Below, piece by piece: positions 27,880-35,058 of a stretch of DNA of 64,000 nt (within the stretch, counting starts at the first letter, position 1; the number at the start of each line of letters is the position of its first letter). The notes under the pieces are model-generated. The model saw only the letters and a program-made list of their open reading frames with translations. It was not told the origin of the DNA and did not search any database. Made by a program: the position numbers and the translations under genes. Source of the DNA: Spirochaetia bacterium (lineage in GTDB: Bacteria; Spirochaetota; Spirochaetia; CADAEX01); assembly GCA_017446885.1 (NCBI GenBank), contig JAFSOR010000020.1, positions 1 through 64,000 of the forward strand, read 5' to 3'.

Positions 27880-28662
27880 ATGATAAAACGATGGGAAAAT
27901 CTTTCCAGAGATGAGATAGGGGCTCTGGATAAGGACAAGAGCATTGTAATGCTCCCGCTCTCTGCAACCGAGCAGCATGGATCGCACCTTCCGGTGGGAA
28001 CCGATGCCATCATACTCGAGACCCTGATAGACAAGATTATAGAAGGGGAGAAATTCGAGAAAGGCAACCTTATATTTGCACCGCAGTTCCTGATTGGAAA
28101 GAGCAACGAGCATATGTGCTTCCCCGGCACACTTACATTCAAAGCCCAGACATACTATTCTATGATCTACGATATTGCAGGGTGCATAGCACATCACGGA
28201 TTTAAGAAACTGGTGCTGTTCAACAGCCACGGCGGCAACACCGATATGGCAAACCTTATAAGCAGGGATCTGCGTATTGATTTCGGCCTCCAGGTATATG
28301 TGTTTGACTGGTGGTTCACAAACTTCTGGGCCGACGGTCTTAAAGGACTTAAGGAGTCCGGCATGTACGGTGTTTTCCATGCCTGCGAGCTTGAGACCAG
28401 CCTTATGCTGGCAGCCCGACCCGACCTGGTGGATATGTCCAAGGCGGTTGACGAGGATCCTGCCGACTGCTTCAAGGGCGAGGGCAAGTATGTGACAGTA
28501 TTCGGCCCTGTCAATGCGGGCTGGAAGACTACAGATGTGACAAAGAGCGGTGTAATAGGGGCGCCGACTTTTGCCACAGCAGAAAAAGGTAAAAAGCTTT
28601 TTGATTACGCGTGCAAGAAGCTTATAAATATATTCAGCGAAATTGCAGATATAAATTATTGA
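27880..28662 (+). CDS. Creatininase-family amidohydrolase
   Basis: A 260-aa metal-dependent hydrolase of the creatininase family. Metal ligands are visible in SATEQHGSHLPVGTD, FNSHGGN and HACELETS. The family opens cyclic amides or cleaves formamides and peptides (creatininase, the archaeal ArfB deformylase, MftE). It lies between EcfT and the S-component in an operon that begins with a purine-type PRTase. It therefore probably processes the imported compound before or after ribosylation. The exact reaction is unknown. AAAGGAGG lies before the ATG. Confidence 0.88.
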   Translation: MIKRWENLSRDEIGALDKDKSIVMLPLSATEQHGSHLPVGTDAIILETLIDKIIEGEKFEKGNLIFAPQFLIGKSNEHMCFPGTLTFKAQTYYSMIYDIAGCIAHHGFKKLVLFNSHGGNTDMANLISRDLRIDFGLQVYVFDWWFTNFWADGLKGLKESGMYGVFHACELETSLMLAARPDLVDMSKAVDEDPADCFKGEGKYVTVFGPVNAGWKTTDVTKSGVIGAPTFATAEKGKKLFDYACKKLINIFSEIADINY

Positions 28663-28675
28663 TCAGGAGGGAAAC

Positions 28676-29245
28676 ATGGCTAAAAAATTCTCATTCGTCA
28701 ATATCATCTTCTTTGTAGTATTTGGTGTATTGACAGGAGTTCTGTGGGCTTATCTTTGCCCAATTCCACTTATTCCTGGAGCAGTTCACTTCAGGACATT
28801 CGCTTTCATCATTCCGGTTATAGGCTATCTGTTTGGACCTGTCTCGGGCTTCTTTGCAGGCTATATCGGAACCATTGTATGGGCACTGCTGTCCGGAAAC
28901 TTCATTCCGCTGCATTCACCTATTGCAGATGGTATCACAGTAGGTCTTTCTGCATTCTTCCCGGCATACTTCCATCTTAAGAATGGAAAACTGGATCTGG
29001 TGAAGCTTATCGAGGAAAACAAGAGCAAATTCATCTGGAAGAGCCTCTTCCTAAGCGTTCTGTTCGGTATCCTCATGATTCTTTCAACCAGTGCATCGCT
29101 GGCATACTTTGCCGGACTTGAGTACTCTTTCTGTGTAATCTGGATTGGAATCGCAGATGTTGTTCCTATAGCTCTTACTCCATTTGTTGTGCTTCTCCTT
29201 GCAAAACGGATGAAGAACATCAGGAACATTATTCCATACGTTTAA
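28676..29245 (+). CDS. ECF transporter S-component (substrate-binding membrane subunit)
   Basis: A 189-aa membrane protein with about six helices, consistent with an ECF S-component. The N-terminal small-residue face expected to touch EcfT is present (ITFGVLTG-like: FVVFGVLTGVLWAY), as is the GYLFGPVSGFFAGYIGT segment. It is the last gene of the operon and is followed by a terminator. The ligand is unknown; the neighbours suggest a nucleobase-like or cyclic-amide compound. I do not recognise it as one of the well-known vitamin S-components. Confidence 0.75.
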   Translation: MAKKFSFVNIIFFVVFGVLTGVLWAYLCPIPLIPGAVHFRTFAFIIPVIGYLFGPVSGFFAGYIGTIVWALLSGNFIPLHSPIADGITVGLSAFFPAYFHLKNGKLDLVKLIEENKSKFIWKSLFLSVLFGILMILSTSASLAYFAGLEYSFCVIWIGIADVVPIALTPFVVLLLAKRMKNIRNIIPYV

Positions 29246-29266
29246 TGAAAAAGACACGCGTAAACA

Positions 29267-29293
29267 AAGCCGGGGCACCCACCCCGGTTTTTT
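29267..29293 (+). terminator. Terminator of the PRTase-ECF operon
   Basis: CCGGGG/CCCCGG stem, extendable by A-T and G-T pairs, with a 6-nt loop, followed by six T residues. It lies 22 nt after the S-component stop. Confidence 0.88.
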
Positions 29294-29316
29294 ATTCCAC
29301 ATATAACCTTATCACA

Positions 29317-29551
29317 CACAACAAAAGGCACCCCTGCATGCAGTACCTGCCTCCAGATAACACCTGGCGTGTCCCGGTACGCTCCTACAGACAGGCAAAG
29401 GGCATACAGACCAGTAAACGACTTTTTTAAAAAGTCATTCCGAATTTAGTTCGGAATCTGTCCCGTATACCCATGCCTGTTGCTGTAGTCCGTAATGTCC
29501 ACGCCAGGTGCTTCTTGCGGCAGGCACTGCCACAGGGTGCCTTTTGTTGTG
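29317..29551. repeat. Degenerate long inverted repeat with two central palindromes
   Basis: CACAACAAAAGGCACC at 29317-29332 is repeated inverted at 29536-29551, and CACCTGGCGTG at 29361-29371 is inverted at 29500-29510, with nearly equal spacing (44 and 41 nt). The centre holds two palindromes: an 8-bp GACTTTTT arm pair (29420-29436) and ATTCCGAA/TTCGGAAT (29437-29457). Translated outward-in, the arms give related peptides (TKGT...Q...PGV). They look like two diverged head-to-head copies of one coding tail. I recognise no intact gene here. Confidence 0.7.
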
Positions 29552-29627
29552 TAATTACCTATACAGTGTGGAACAAGAAACCTTTGGTAGACGGACGGGG
29601 TGGGTGTCCCTTGGAGGAGTGGAGGGG

Positions 29628-29663
29628 GGTGTACGACCTGCTGATTTCGGAAGGTCGTAAAAG
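29628..29663 (+). repeat. 36-bp direct repeat, copy 1
   Basis: Identical to 30414-30449. It contains an 8-bp inverted repeat TACGACCT/AGGTCGTA around a 12-nt loop. It lies at the left edge of the phage-like fragment. Confidence 0.9.
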
Positions 29664-29983
29664 AAAACATAAAAAGCAAATATCATCCGATTGGGACAGA
29701 AAGTATAAAAGCTGATTTCGAACATGAGCTGGCGCATTTACTTGACGAATTACTTGACATATCACACAACAATGATATTATTAAACTGTATGATAGCCTT
29801 ACAGCTGAGCAGATAACTGAAGGTCTAAGTGGATATGCAGCAACCAGCGATGACGGAATAGCGGACTTTATCGCCGAGGCATGGAGTGAATACAGGAACA
29901 ATAAAGTCCCGAGAGAAATCGCCCAAGCCGTGGGCGATATAATGATGGAGATGTACGAAACATGGAAGAAGAAGAATTTGTAA
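29645..29983 (+). pseudogene. Remnant of a phage minor-head/MuF-type protein, C-terminal domain
   Basis: An open frame of 112 codons without a start codon at its head. It encodes the end of a protein resembling the C-terminal region of phage head-morphogenesis proteins. HPIGTESIKADFEHELAHLLDE contains a zincin-type HExxH (HELAH), followed by ITEGLSGYAAT, then FIAEAWSEYRNN and PREIAQAVGD. The frame opens within repeat copy 1, as if the upstream part was removed by recombination there. The assignment is from remembered family patterns and needs a profile search. The fragment is probably not expressed. Confidence 0.55.
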
Positions 29984-30162
29984 AAAAATGCAAAGAAACT
30001 GCAGTTCCGCAAAACCGCATCGACGACATGATCGAGGCTTCTAAAGAGCTACGTAAAAAGTTTAAGAAATATCCTATTCCAGTTCTTGACAAGCTCGTTA
30101 AAATTTTCTTTGATACCGCTTTCCAAAATGTTCATTATTCCATACATTCTTACAAACTTTAA
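29962..30162 (+). CDS. Small ORF overlapping the phage remnant, hypothetical
   Basis: A 66-aa ORF starting with ATG inside the last codons of the phage-like fragment (22-nt overlap). It is Lys/Glu-rich and helical (FVKKCKETAVPQNRIDDMIEASKELRKKF). I do not recognise the family. The position suggests the gene that followed the phage protein, or an immunity-type partner if the HExxH domain was a toxin; neither can be shown. It could be truncated, since the last 15 residues look unrelated to the rest. Confidence 0.35.
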   Translation: MEEEEFVKKCKETAVPQNRIDDMIEASKELRKKFKKYPIPVLDKLVKIFFDTAFQNVHYSIHSYKL

Positions 30163-30413
30163 TTGCCCTTGACGATCTGCCGAAAAAAGCAGCTCAAAAC
30201 CTAAAAAACCACCCAAAATGACAAACCCGCACCCAGCCTCAAACCATTAGACCGTTGAACAACCCGTTGAAAGTCTCCGTACAGACACACTGACCCAAAA
30301 TACGGCAAATATATCGCCCGATGCCTAAAACGTGCCTCTAAGGCCCCATTTTTAATTTCTGATATAAATTCCCCAGGCGTGGGAGTCCTCAAACCTCAAA
30401 TGTGCATACTTGA

Positions 30414-30449
30414 GGTGTACGACCTGCTGATTTCGGAAGGTCGTAAAAG
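30414..30449 (+). repeat. 36-bp direct repeat, copy 2
   Basis: Perfect copy of 29628-29663, 786 bp downstream. Between 30163 and 30413 I see no gene. Copy 2 ends 18 bp before the candidate small-RNA promoter. Confidence 0.9.
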
Positions 30450-30467
30450 CCCTAAAAAAACTTTTTA

Positions 30468-30496
30468 TTGATATCTCAGCTGGGCTAGAGTATATT
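30468..30496 (+). promoter_or_regulatory. Promoter of a candidate small RNA
   Basis: TTGATA (30468-30473), 17 bp, TATATT (30491-30496). No gene follows on the plus strand; an intrinsic terminator lies about 80 nt downstream. Confidence 0.55.
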
Positions 30497-30502
30497 TAAA
30501 TT

Positions 30503-30585
30503 GTTCGATGGCGAAAGCCTTCAAGGCCTGGGGGTTAAAGCCTTTGGGCAGCAAAGGGGAGGCTTGTTTCAACTCTCCTTTTTTG
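30503..30585 (+). ncRNA. Candidate ~80-nt structured small RNA ending in a terminator
   Basis: The stretch between a good promoter and a hairpin plus T-run (AAAGGGGAG/CTCTCCTTT then TTT) contains a GGC-GAAA-GCC tetraloop hairpin. It also has several mutually exclusive pairings of GCCTT/AAGGC blocks. One alternative (CTTTG-GGCAG-CAAAG with AAGC/GCTT) would compete with the terminator stem, as in an attenuator. It ends just before the stop codon of the convergent PIN toxin gene. I recognise no known RNA family. Confidence 0.4.
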
Positions 30586-30984
30586 TCAGCTGAGTACAGG
30601 GATGCCCAAGGTTTTTGCCAAGGTACGGAACTTTTTGTCTGTAGTCAGCAGAGTAGCTCCGTTGTGTCTTGCAAGGACGGCATAAAACATATCGTAAATG
30701 CTGTGGTTAAGCCGTATCCCCTCGTGAAGAGCCTCTATAGCCAGCTCGCTGGTATCTGTATATTCATCAACCATCTGAAAAAGACAAACCAGAGTTTTCT
30801 TGGCATTCTCCTCATCAATTATTCCAGAACGGACATACTGCCATAACACATTGGTGACTTCGGAATCAAACAATGTCGGAGCAATTATTTTATCTGCCTT
30901 GTCAAATGCATTCTTAAAAAGCGTATATTTAGGGCCATGAAATGCTATCTCAAAGGCGGCACAAGTATCTAAAACATAAATCAT
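30586..30984 (-). CDS. PIN-domain toxin (VapC-like ribonuclease)
   Basis: A 132-aa PIN domain with the usual acidic residues: N-terminal LDTCAAFE, a central acidic helix (LFDSEVTNVLW), SIYDMFYAVLAR and LLTTDKKF. VapC toxins cut tRNA or rRNA. The gene overlaps the upstream antitoxin by 4 nt, the standard order for a type II toxin-antitoxin pair. The 3' end meets the candidate small RNA on the other strand. Confidence 0.85.
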   Translation of the reverse strand: MIYVLDTCAAFEIAFHGPKYTLFKNAFDKADKIIAPTLFDSEVTNVLWQYVRSGIIDEENAKKTLVCLFQMVDEYTDTSELAIEALHEGIRLNHSIYDMFYAVLARHNGATLLTTDKKFRTLAKTLGIPVLS

Positions 30985-31253
30985 CTTAACCTGCCTCCCT
31001 TGTCAAAACCGTCTCTGTCGCGCCGAACTAAAAAAGCTGGAGTTGGGCTGTCGGCTGGCAGATGTAGATCAAGTGAATCTAATTCAGCGAGGACTTTACG
31101 TCTTCTGTAAGTTAAAGAATTATTCTCTGTATTAAGGACGGAGGAAAGGAAAAAAATCACCTGCTGAGGTATAGTGCGATTCTGTTCTTTGGCCACTTGT
31201 GCCAGAACCTGATAAGTCTCCTGTGGAAAATCCCTGACCTGTAATAATGCCAT
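30981..31253 (-). CDS. VapB/FitA-like ribbon-helix-helix antitoxin
   Basis: A 90-aa antitoxin. The N-terminal MALLQVRDFPQETYQVLAQVAKEQNRTIPQQ is a ribbon-helix-helix DNA-binding pattern of the FitA type (LQVRDFPE...). The C-terminal part would wrap the toxin. The start at 31253 is chosen because AAGGAG lies 4-5 nt upstream; the longer frame to 31283 runs through the operator. The operator and promoter just upstream suggest autoregulation. Confidence 0.78.
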   Translation of the reverse strand: MALLQVRDFPQETYQVLAQVAKEQNRTIPQQVIFFLSSVLNTENNSLTYRRRKVLAELDSLDLHLPADSPTPAFLVRRDRDGFDKGGRLR

Positions 31254-31264
31254 AGTTGCTCCTT

Positions 31265-31327
31265 GTATGCAAAATGATAGCAACTTGCATACATATAAAA
31301 TATATTTTATTTCATCCTCATAGTCAA
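31265..31327 (-). promoter_or_regulatory. Promoter and operator of the VapBC pair
   Basis: On the minus strand TTGACT (31327-31322), 17 bp, TATATT (31304-31299). An inverted repeat GTATGCAA/TTGCATAC with a 12-bp centre (31265-31272 and 31285-31292) covers the start of transcription, as expected for an RHH antitoxin operator. Confidence 0.7.
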
Positions 31328-31376
31328 CCTTTAAGTTAAGTTTTTAATTTAATCTCTTATTCTAAGGCAGATTCAG

Positions 31377-32096
31377 TTATCCCTGTTCCACGTGCTTGAT
31401 TTCGTCTTTTGATGCATTCTTAAGGGCATAGGTGTCAAAGGCGGGGTCTTTGGGCAGCTGGATCTCTATGCTGGTTTTCCTGGAAAGCTTGACGCTTACA
31501 TGCGACATCTTAAGTTCATACACATGGCCGCCCTTTGTCCGGGTGTCGTTTATAAAATGAAGATGCCAGCCTGCTGCATTAATTCCATCCATGTAGTCTG
31601 GATAATAGACTCCCACAAGGCTTCCGCTTATATTGCTGAACTCAAATGATGTCTGCGTGGTATCGAGCATCTCTTTTAGCGTAACATGATGAGCTCTGTA
31701 AGGGGCTTCGGAGCGTGCGTAGATTTTTTCGAATGTGCCGTGTATCTGGATGACATGCATGCTGTTCAGGGCAAAATCCTCTTCTATGCGGTTGTTAAGC
31801 TCATTCTTGAGGGCTGTCATATCGTAATTGCCTGCAAGCTCAAACTCCCTGCATCCATCCATGTATGCCACAGAAGAGAAGGGGACTCCCCGGGTTTCGC
31901 CTGCATCCTCTACTGTCCCGTCCTGCATTGCCCGGTAGCATTTTCCGTCTATGGCTATCATCTCGCCGTTCACATCCTCGAATGTGCCCAGTCCAGTCTC
32001 GCCATGCTTCATAAGCTGACCCACAGTTATGACTGTCTTGGAGTATCCTAGAGCCAATGCCTGCAATGTGGAGACCTGAAACATCTTTGAATCCAT
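31377..32096 (-). CDS. budA: Alpha-acetolactate decarboxylase
   Basis: A 239-aa cytosolic enzyme converting 2-acetolactate to acetoin. The family core is clear: ISGSLVGVYYPDYMDGINAAGWHLHFINDTRTKGGHVYELKM, which carries the zinc-binding His residues (HLHF and GGHV). The N-terminal MFQVSTLQALALGYSKTVITVGQLMKHGETGLGTFEDVNGEM is also typical. The ATG at 32096 has GGAG 6 nt upstream; a GTG at 32108 is possible. No acetolactate synthase is adjacent; the upstream neighbour is an M15 peptidase. Its role is probably overflow or pH-neutral fermentation, or limiting flux to branched-chain amino acids. Confidence 0.93.
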   Translation of the reverse strand: MDSKMFQVSTLQALALGYSKTVITVGQLMKHGETGLGTFEDVNGEMIAIDGKCYRAMQDGTVEDAGETRGVPFSSVAYMDGCREFELAGNYDMTALKNELNNRIEEDFALNSMHVIQIHGTFEKIYARSEAPYRAHHVTLKEMLDTTQTSFEFSNISGSLVGVYYPDYMDGINAAGWHLHFINDTRTKGGHVYELKMSHVSVKLSRKTSIEIQLPKDPAFDTYALKNASKDEIKHVEQG

Positions 32097-32111
32097 TTTC
32101 TTCTCCACTTG

Positions 32112-32855
32112 TTACTTCTGGTACTTTTCAGACCAGACGCTTGTTATAGATGTGGGAAGCTCAAAATGCTGATAGTCCTTTCTGTCATTCCAGTTGCCAC
32201 CCCACTCAAAACCTTTCTCGGTAAAGAGCTTGTAGCAGAGGTCGTCTTTGACAATCTTATAATCAAACTTCTTAGTGCGGTCCAGATACGGTTTCCCAGT
32301 TGCAGGTTCGATAACTTCTTTCTTTGTTCCGTCTGAATTCTTCACCATCTTATGGTACGGATTGTACAGTGTATTGATGTCAACTGCCATGCCAAGACCA
32401 TGCTTTGATACCTTGGTGGTGTGCGATATAAAGCGGAAATTGAAACAGGATGAATTGTTGTCCCTCATCATGATCTCATCGTCAGCCATATAATTGTCAG
32501 GGAGCACCATCCGCTCAATAGGGTAGCCGGCATCATAAAGCTTTTCCAGAATCTCAAGCACATCCTCGGCAATAAGACGGTGTACCACCATCTCGCCCAA
32601 ATGAACATTGCCATCCTTATCTTTATGCAATGCCTGTATATATCGCAAGTCCTCCCGCGGCACAATGCAGTTTTCCTTGAAGGTGTTTCCCTGCTGCATC
32701 CTGAAAAAGAGATCGTCGGAAATAGGCAGGACTGCAAATCCTGGTCTTGTGTTTTTAATAGGATGTGCCGATGCATTGTTTCCAGCTGTAAAGCATCCAG
32801 CCAGAATATAAGCGGAAAGTAGAATGTACAAAAATGATCTGATTCTCTTTCTCAT
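32112..32855 (-). CDS. M15-family D-Ala-D-Ala/L-Ala-D-Glu peptidase-like lipoprotein
   Basis: A 247-aa lipoprotein (signal SFLYILLSAYILAGC, lipid Cys near 21) with an M15 zinc peptidase domain. The metal ligands are in SKHGLGMAVDINTLYNP (His, Asp) and YQHFELP (His). This matches the VanY/CwlK-like M15 group acting on peptidoglycan peptides in the periplasm. AAAGGA lies 7 nt before the ATG. It follows the acid phosphatase lipoprotein gene by 20 nt. Confidence 0.85.
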   Translation of the reverse strand: MRKRIRSFLYILLSAYILAGCFTAGNNASAHPIKNTRPGFAVLPISDDLFFRMQQGNTFKENCIVPREDLRYIQALHKDKDGNVHLGEMVVHRLIAEDVLEILEKLYDAGYPIERMVLPDNYMADDEIMMRDNNSSCFNFRFISHTTKVSKHGLGMAVDINTLYNPYHKMVKNSDGTKKEVIEPATGKPYLDRTKKFDYKIVKDDLCYKLFTEKGFEWGGNWNDRKDYQHFELPTSITSVWSEKYQK

Positions 32856-32875
32856 AATTTAATCCTTTAATTTTA

Positions 32876-34180
32876 TTATTCAGCAGATTTTGCAAAATGC
32901 TCCAAAAGCTTATCCAATGGGTACAGCCCATCTTCATTCATCTTGATTCCGTTTAGGGAAACTCCGTACTTTGCAGGTGGGTCTTCAAGCGAGAGCATAC
33001 GGCATGAACGAAGCTGTTCTATAGTCTGGTATACAAGATTGAGGGAGACGAACTCATCACCATTTTTGTCCTTCCAGACCTCAAAGACAAGCTTTGTACC
33101 GATTGGTATCTTTTTCTCGATTGCATCTGGAAGCGAGTATTCTTTTACATCAAGTGCAGAAAGGACGCTTGCTATATTCGATTCATGACCGCACAGGAAA
33201 GAGAACTTACGGTTCTCCTCTTTCAGTTCATCTGAAATAAGTATCAGGAGTGGGCGGGCAAGCTCCTTTGCCACTGCAGGAGGAGTATAAAGCACATCTA
33301 CAAATACGTCTTTTATCAAAGCTATTTTTTCCCACTCTTCCAAGGAGATATTGTGTCCGAATGCAGCTTTTTTATCATCAGTTTCCTCATAATACTGAAG
33401 GACAAGGGCATCGCTTGCGCTGGTGGCAATTCTAAGGGAGCCTCTCATGCCAGGTTCTGACCTTTCCTTAAAGAACACCTCTGTGTCATCATTCTTGAAA
33501 TGGGGGAAATTGTTAGCCTGTGCATATGCTGATTTTTCAAAATCAAGCACTCTCTCAAGCACATCGTAAGATGGCCGTAAAGTCTCACACAGCTCGGAAA
33601 GAGAAGAGTAACCATACATAGAATTGACCTCTTCCATAGCCTTATTTATAAAGTCATCGGAAAGGGTGACAGTCTGAGGATTGAATACATCATCCATCCT
33701 GCTTGGAGCATACAGATGCTCGATTGTCACATTTGCCACAGGAAGCATTCCGCTTGAGAAATACTGGGCTGTGGCAATTGTCCTTTGCATTGAATTTGAA
33801 TAGAATCTGACCTCTCCATCTTTAGGAATATAGTTTTCGGGAATGAAGTCTTCGCTTTCAAGCCATTTCCTGAAATATTGACCCATTATGGTCTCAAGGA
33901 CTCCACCTTTGAGCGAAAGCTCGCTTGCCCTGCTGGTCCAGTTGAACCATTGGTGCGGTGTGACCTGCGAAAGTACCGATGAACCGTCGGAAAGCGGGGA
34001 ACGCATATTGTGCCGGCTCAGGACGACAACTTTATCAAGAGTATATTCGTTTCTGAATGATTCAGAACCAGGAGATACCTCAGTTTTTGGAACAGAGGCA
34101 CAGCCTATAATAAAAATCGACAGGACAAAAATCGCAATCGAAATTTTAACAAGAAATGCAGCTTTTTTCATTTGTCTCAT
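32876..34180 (-). CDS. Histidine acid phosphatase-like lipoprotein
   Basis: A 434-aa lipoprotein (lipobox FIIGC) with a histidine phosphatase clade-2 fold (phytase/AppA/glucose-1-phosphatase-like). The catalytic motif is VVLSRHNMRSPL (RHxxRxP). The distal motif is CGHESN, with Glu where most clade-2 enzymes have HD. It probably removes phosphate from sugar phosphates or phytate outside the cytoplasm. An AAGGA lies 7 nt before the ATG. It is the upstream gene of a likely three-gene unit with the M15 peptidase and budA. Confidence 0.85.
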   Translation of the reverse strand: MRQMKKAAFLVKISIAIFVLSIFIIGCASVPKTEVSPGSESFRNEYTLDKVVVLSRHNMRSPLSDGSSVLSQVTPHQWFNWTSRASELSLKGGVLETIMGQYFRKWLESEDFIPENYIPKDGEVRFYSNSMQRTIATAQYFSSGMLPVANVTIEHLYAPSRMDDVFNPQTVTLSDDFINKAMEEVNSMYGYSSLSELCETLRPSYDVLERVLDFEKSAYAQANNFPHFKNDDTEVFFKERSEPGMRGSLRIATSASDALVLQYYEETDDKKAAFGHNISLEEWEKIALIKDVFVDVLYTPPAVAKELARPLLILISDELKEENRKFSFLCGHESNIASVLSALDVKEYSLPDAIEKKIPIGTKLVFEVWKDKNGDEFVSLNLVYQTIEQLRSCRMLSLEDPPAKYGVSLNGIKMNEDGLYPLDKLLEHFAKSAE

Positions 34181-34232
34181 AAAGTTTTCCTTATGCTATC
34201 TTATATCAGCTTGTCGTTTTTGTCATTAATTT

Positions 34233-34667
34233 TTACACCCTCTGAAGCACTTTGTCGTATGTCTTGAGGGGGACTGCCAGGCGGCGGGCAAGCTCAAGAT
34301 AAGAGGCATCGTAGTATGTAAGACCATGCTCTGCGGCCAGGTCAAAAATCCTCTGCCTAATCTCTCCGGTATTCTGTATATCTGTTACAATAGGCAGCTG
34401 CTGCAGGTTGAACATCAGGTCTCTTGCATCAGCTTTTGAGAGAGGTATCTGTTTTGAGTTTCTCCTTCGGGTACGGCAGAGCAGAACGTTTCCAATCTCG
34501 TACCAGAAAAGCTGTGGCACATGGATCTGCCCGTTGTGTGTAATTATATATTCAATATCCTTGACGCATTCTGAGAGCTCATCATCGCAGATTCCGTTCA
34601 ATAGATATGCAGCCATAAAAGAGGTGTCTGCCACAAAGCAGGGGAATGTGTCAGTATTTTCTTCCAT
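34233..34667 (-). CDS. PIN-domain toxin VapC
   Basis: A 144-aa PIN ribonuclease toxin. Active-site acids are visible in FVADTSFMAAYLL, VPQLFWYEIGNVLL and LTYYDASYLELARR, and the C-terminal PLKTYDKVL is a typical VapC ending. The start overlaps the antitoxin gene by 17 nt. It is the second toxin-antitoxin pair within 4 kb. Confidence 0.87.
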   Translation of the reverse strand: MEENTDTFPCFVADTSFMAAYLLNGICDDELSECVKDIEYIITHNGQIHVPQLFWYEIGNVLLCRTRRRNSKQIPLSKADARDLMFNLQQLPIVTDIQNTGEIRQRIFDLAAEHGLTYYDASYLELARRLAVPLKTYDKVLQRV

Positions 34668-34935
34668 AATCTTTCATCTCCTTGATGTCAGAAGCTGTAA
34701 GGGGAGCAAGCCCACCTTTCTCCATTCTGAAGGACAGTTCTGAGGATATCCTCATGATCCGCCTGTGGGCTTCCATTGCTGCTGTGTTCTGTATTTTCTT
34801 CTCTCCCTGGAGCACTGCCACCTGCTTGCCGTTCTTTGAGATGTTCACAGTTGTCCCCTCCTGCACTTTGCGGAGCAGTTCGGAGAAATGGGTCTTTGCA
34901 TCGAATGCACCTACATTGATTACTGCCAATGCCAT
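34651..34935 (-). CDS. Phd/YefM-family antitoxin
   Basis: A 94-aa antitoxin with the Phd/YefM DNA-binding pattern GAFDAKTHFSELLRKVQEGTTVNISKNGKQVAVL, followed by a toxin-neutralising tail. The ATG at 34935 is chosen because GGAGG is about 6 nt upstream; a longer frame to 34962 is not supported. It is paired with the downstream PIN toxin, which makes this a Phd-VapC type module. Confidence 0.85.
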   Translation of the reverse strand: MALAVINVGAFDAKTHFSELLRKVQEGTTVNISKNGKQVAVLQGEKKIQNTAAMEAHRRIMRISSELSFRMEKGGLAPLTASDIKEMKDYGRKY

Positions 34936-35058
34936 ATATGCCTCCTGCTTATAAAATAACACAGCCTTTTGATAAAATCAACCAGTTTTTAAACCAGTCT
35001 GATTATGCCCCCTCCAAACCATACGCCTGAGCCACAACCACTGATATTGCACAACACA

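Noticed and set aside
29628-30449. CRISPR array from the 36-bp repeats
   Set aside because: Only two copies, 786 bp apart, with no regularly sized spacers and no cas genes.
30508-30846. 112-codon plus-strand frame overlapping the PIN toxin
   Set aside because: It covers the candidate small RNA terminator and the reverse of a clear PIN domain; no protein pattern.
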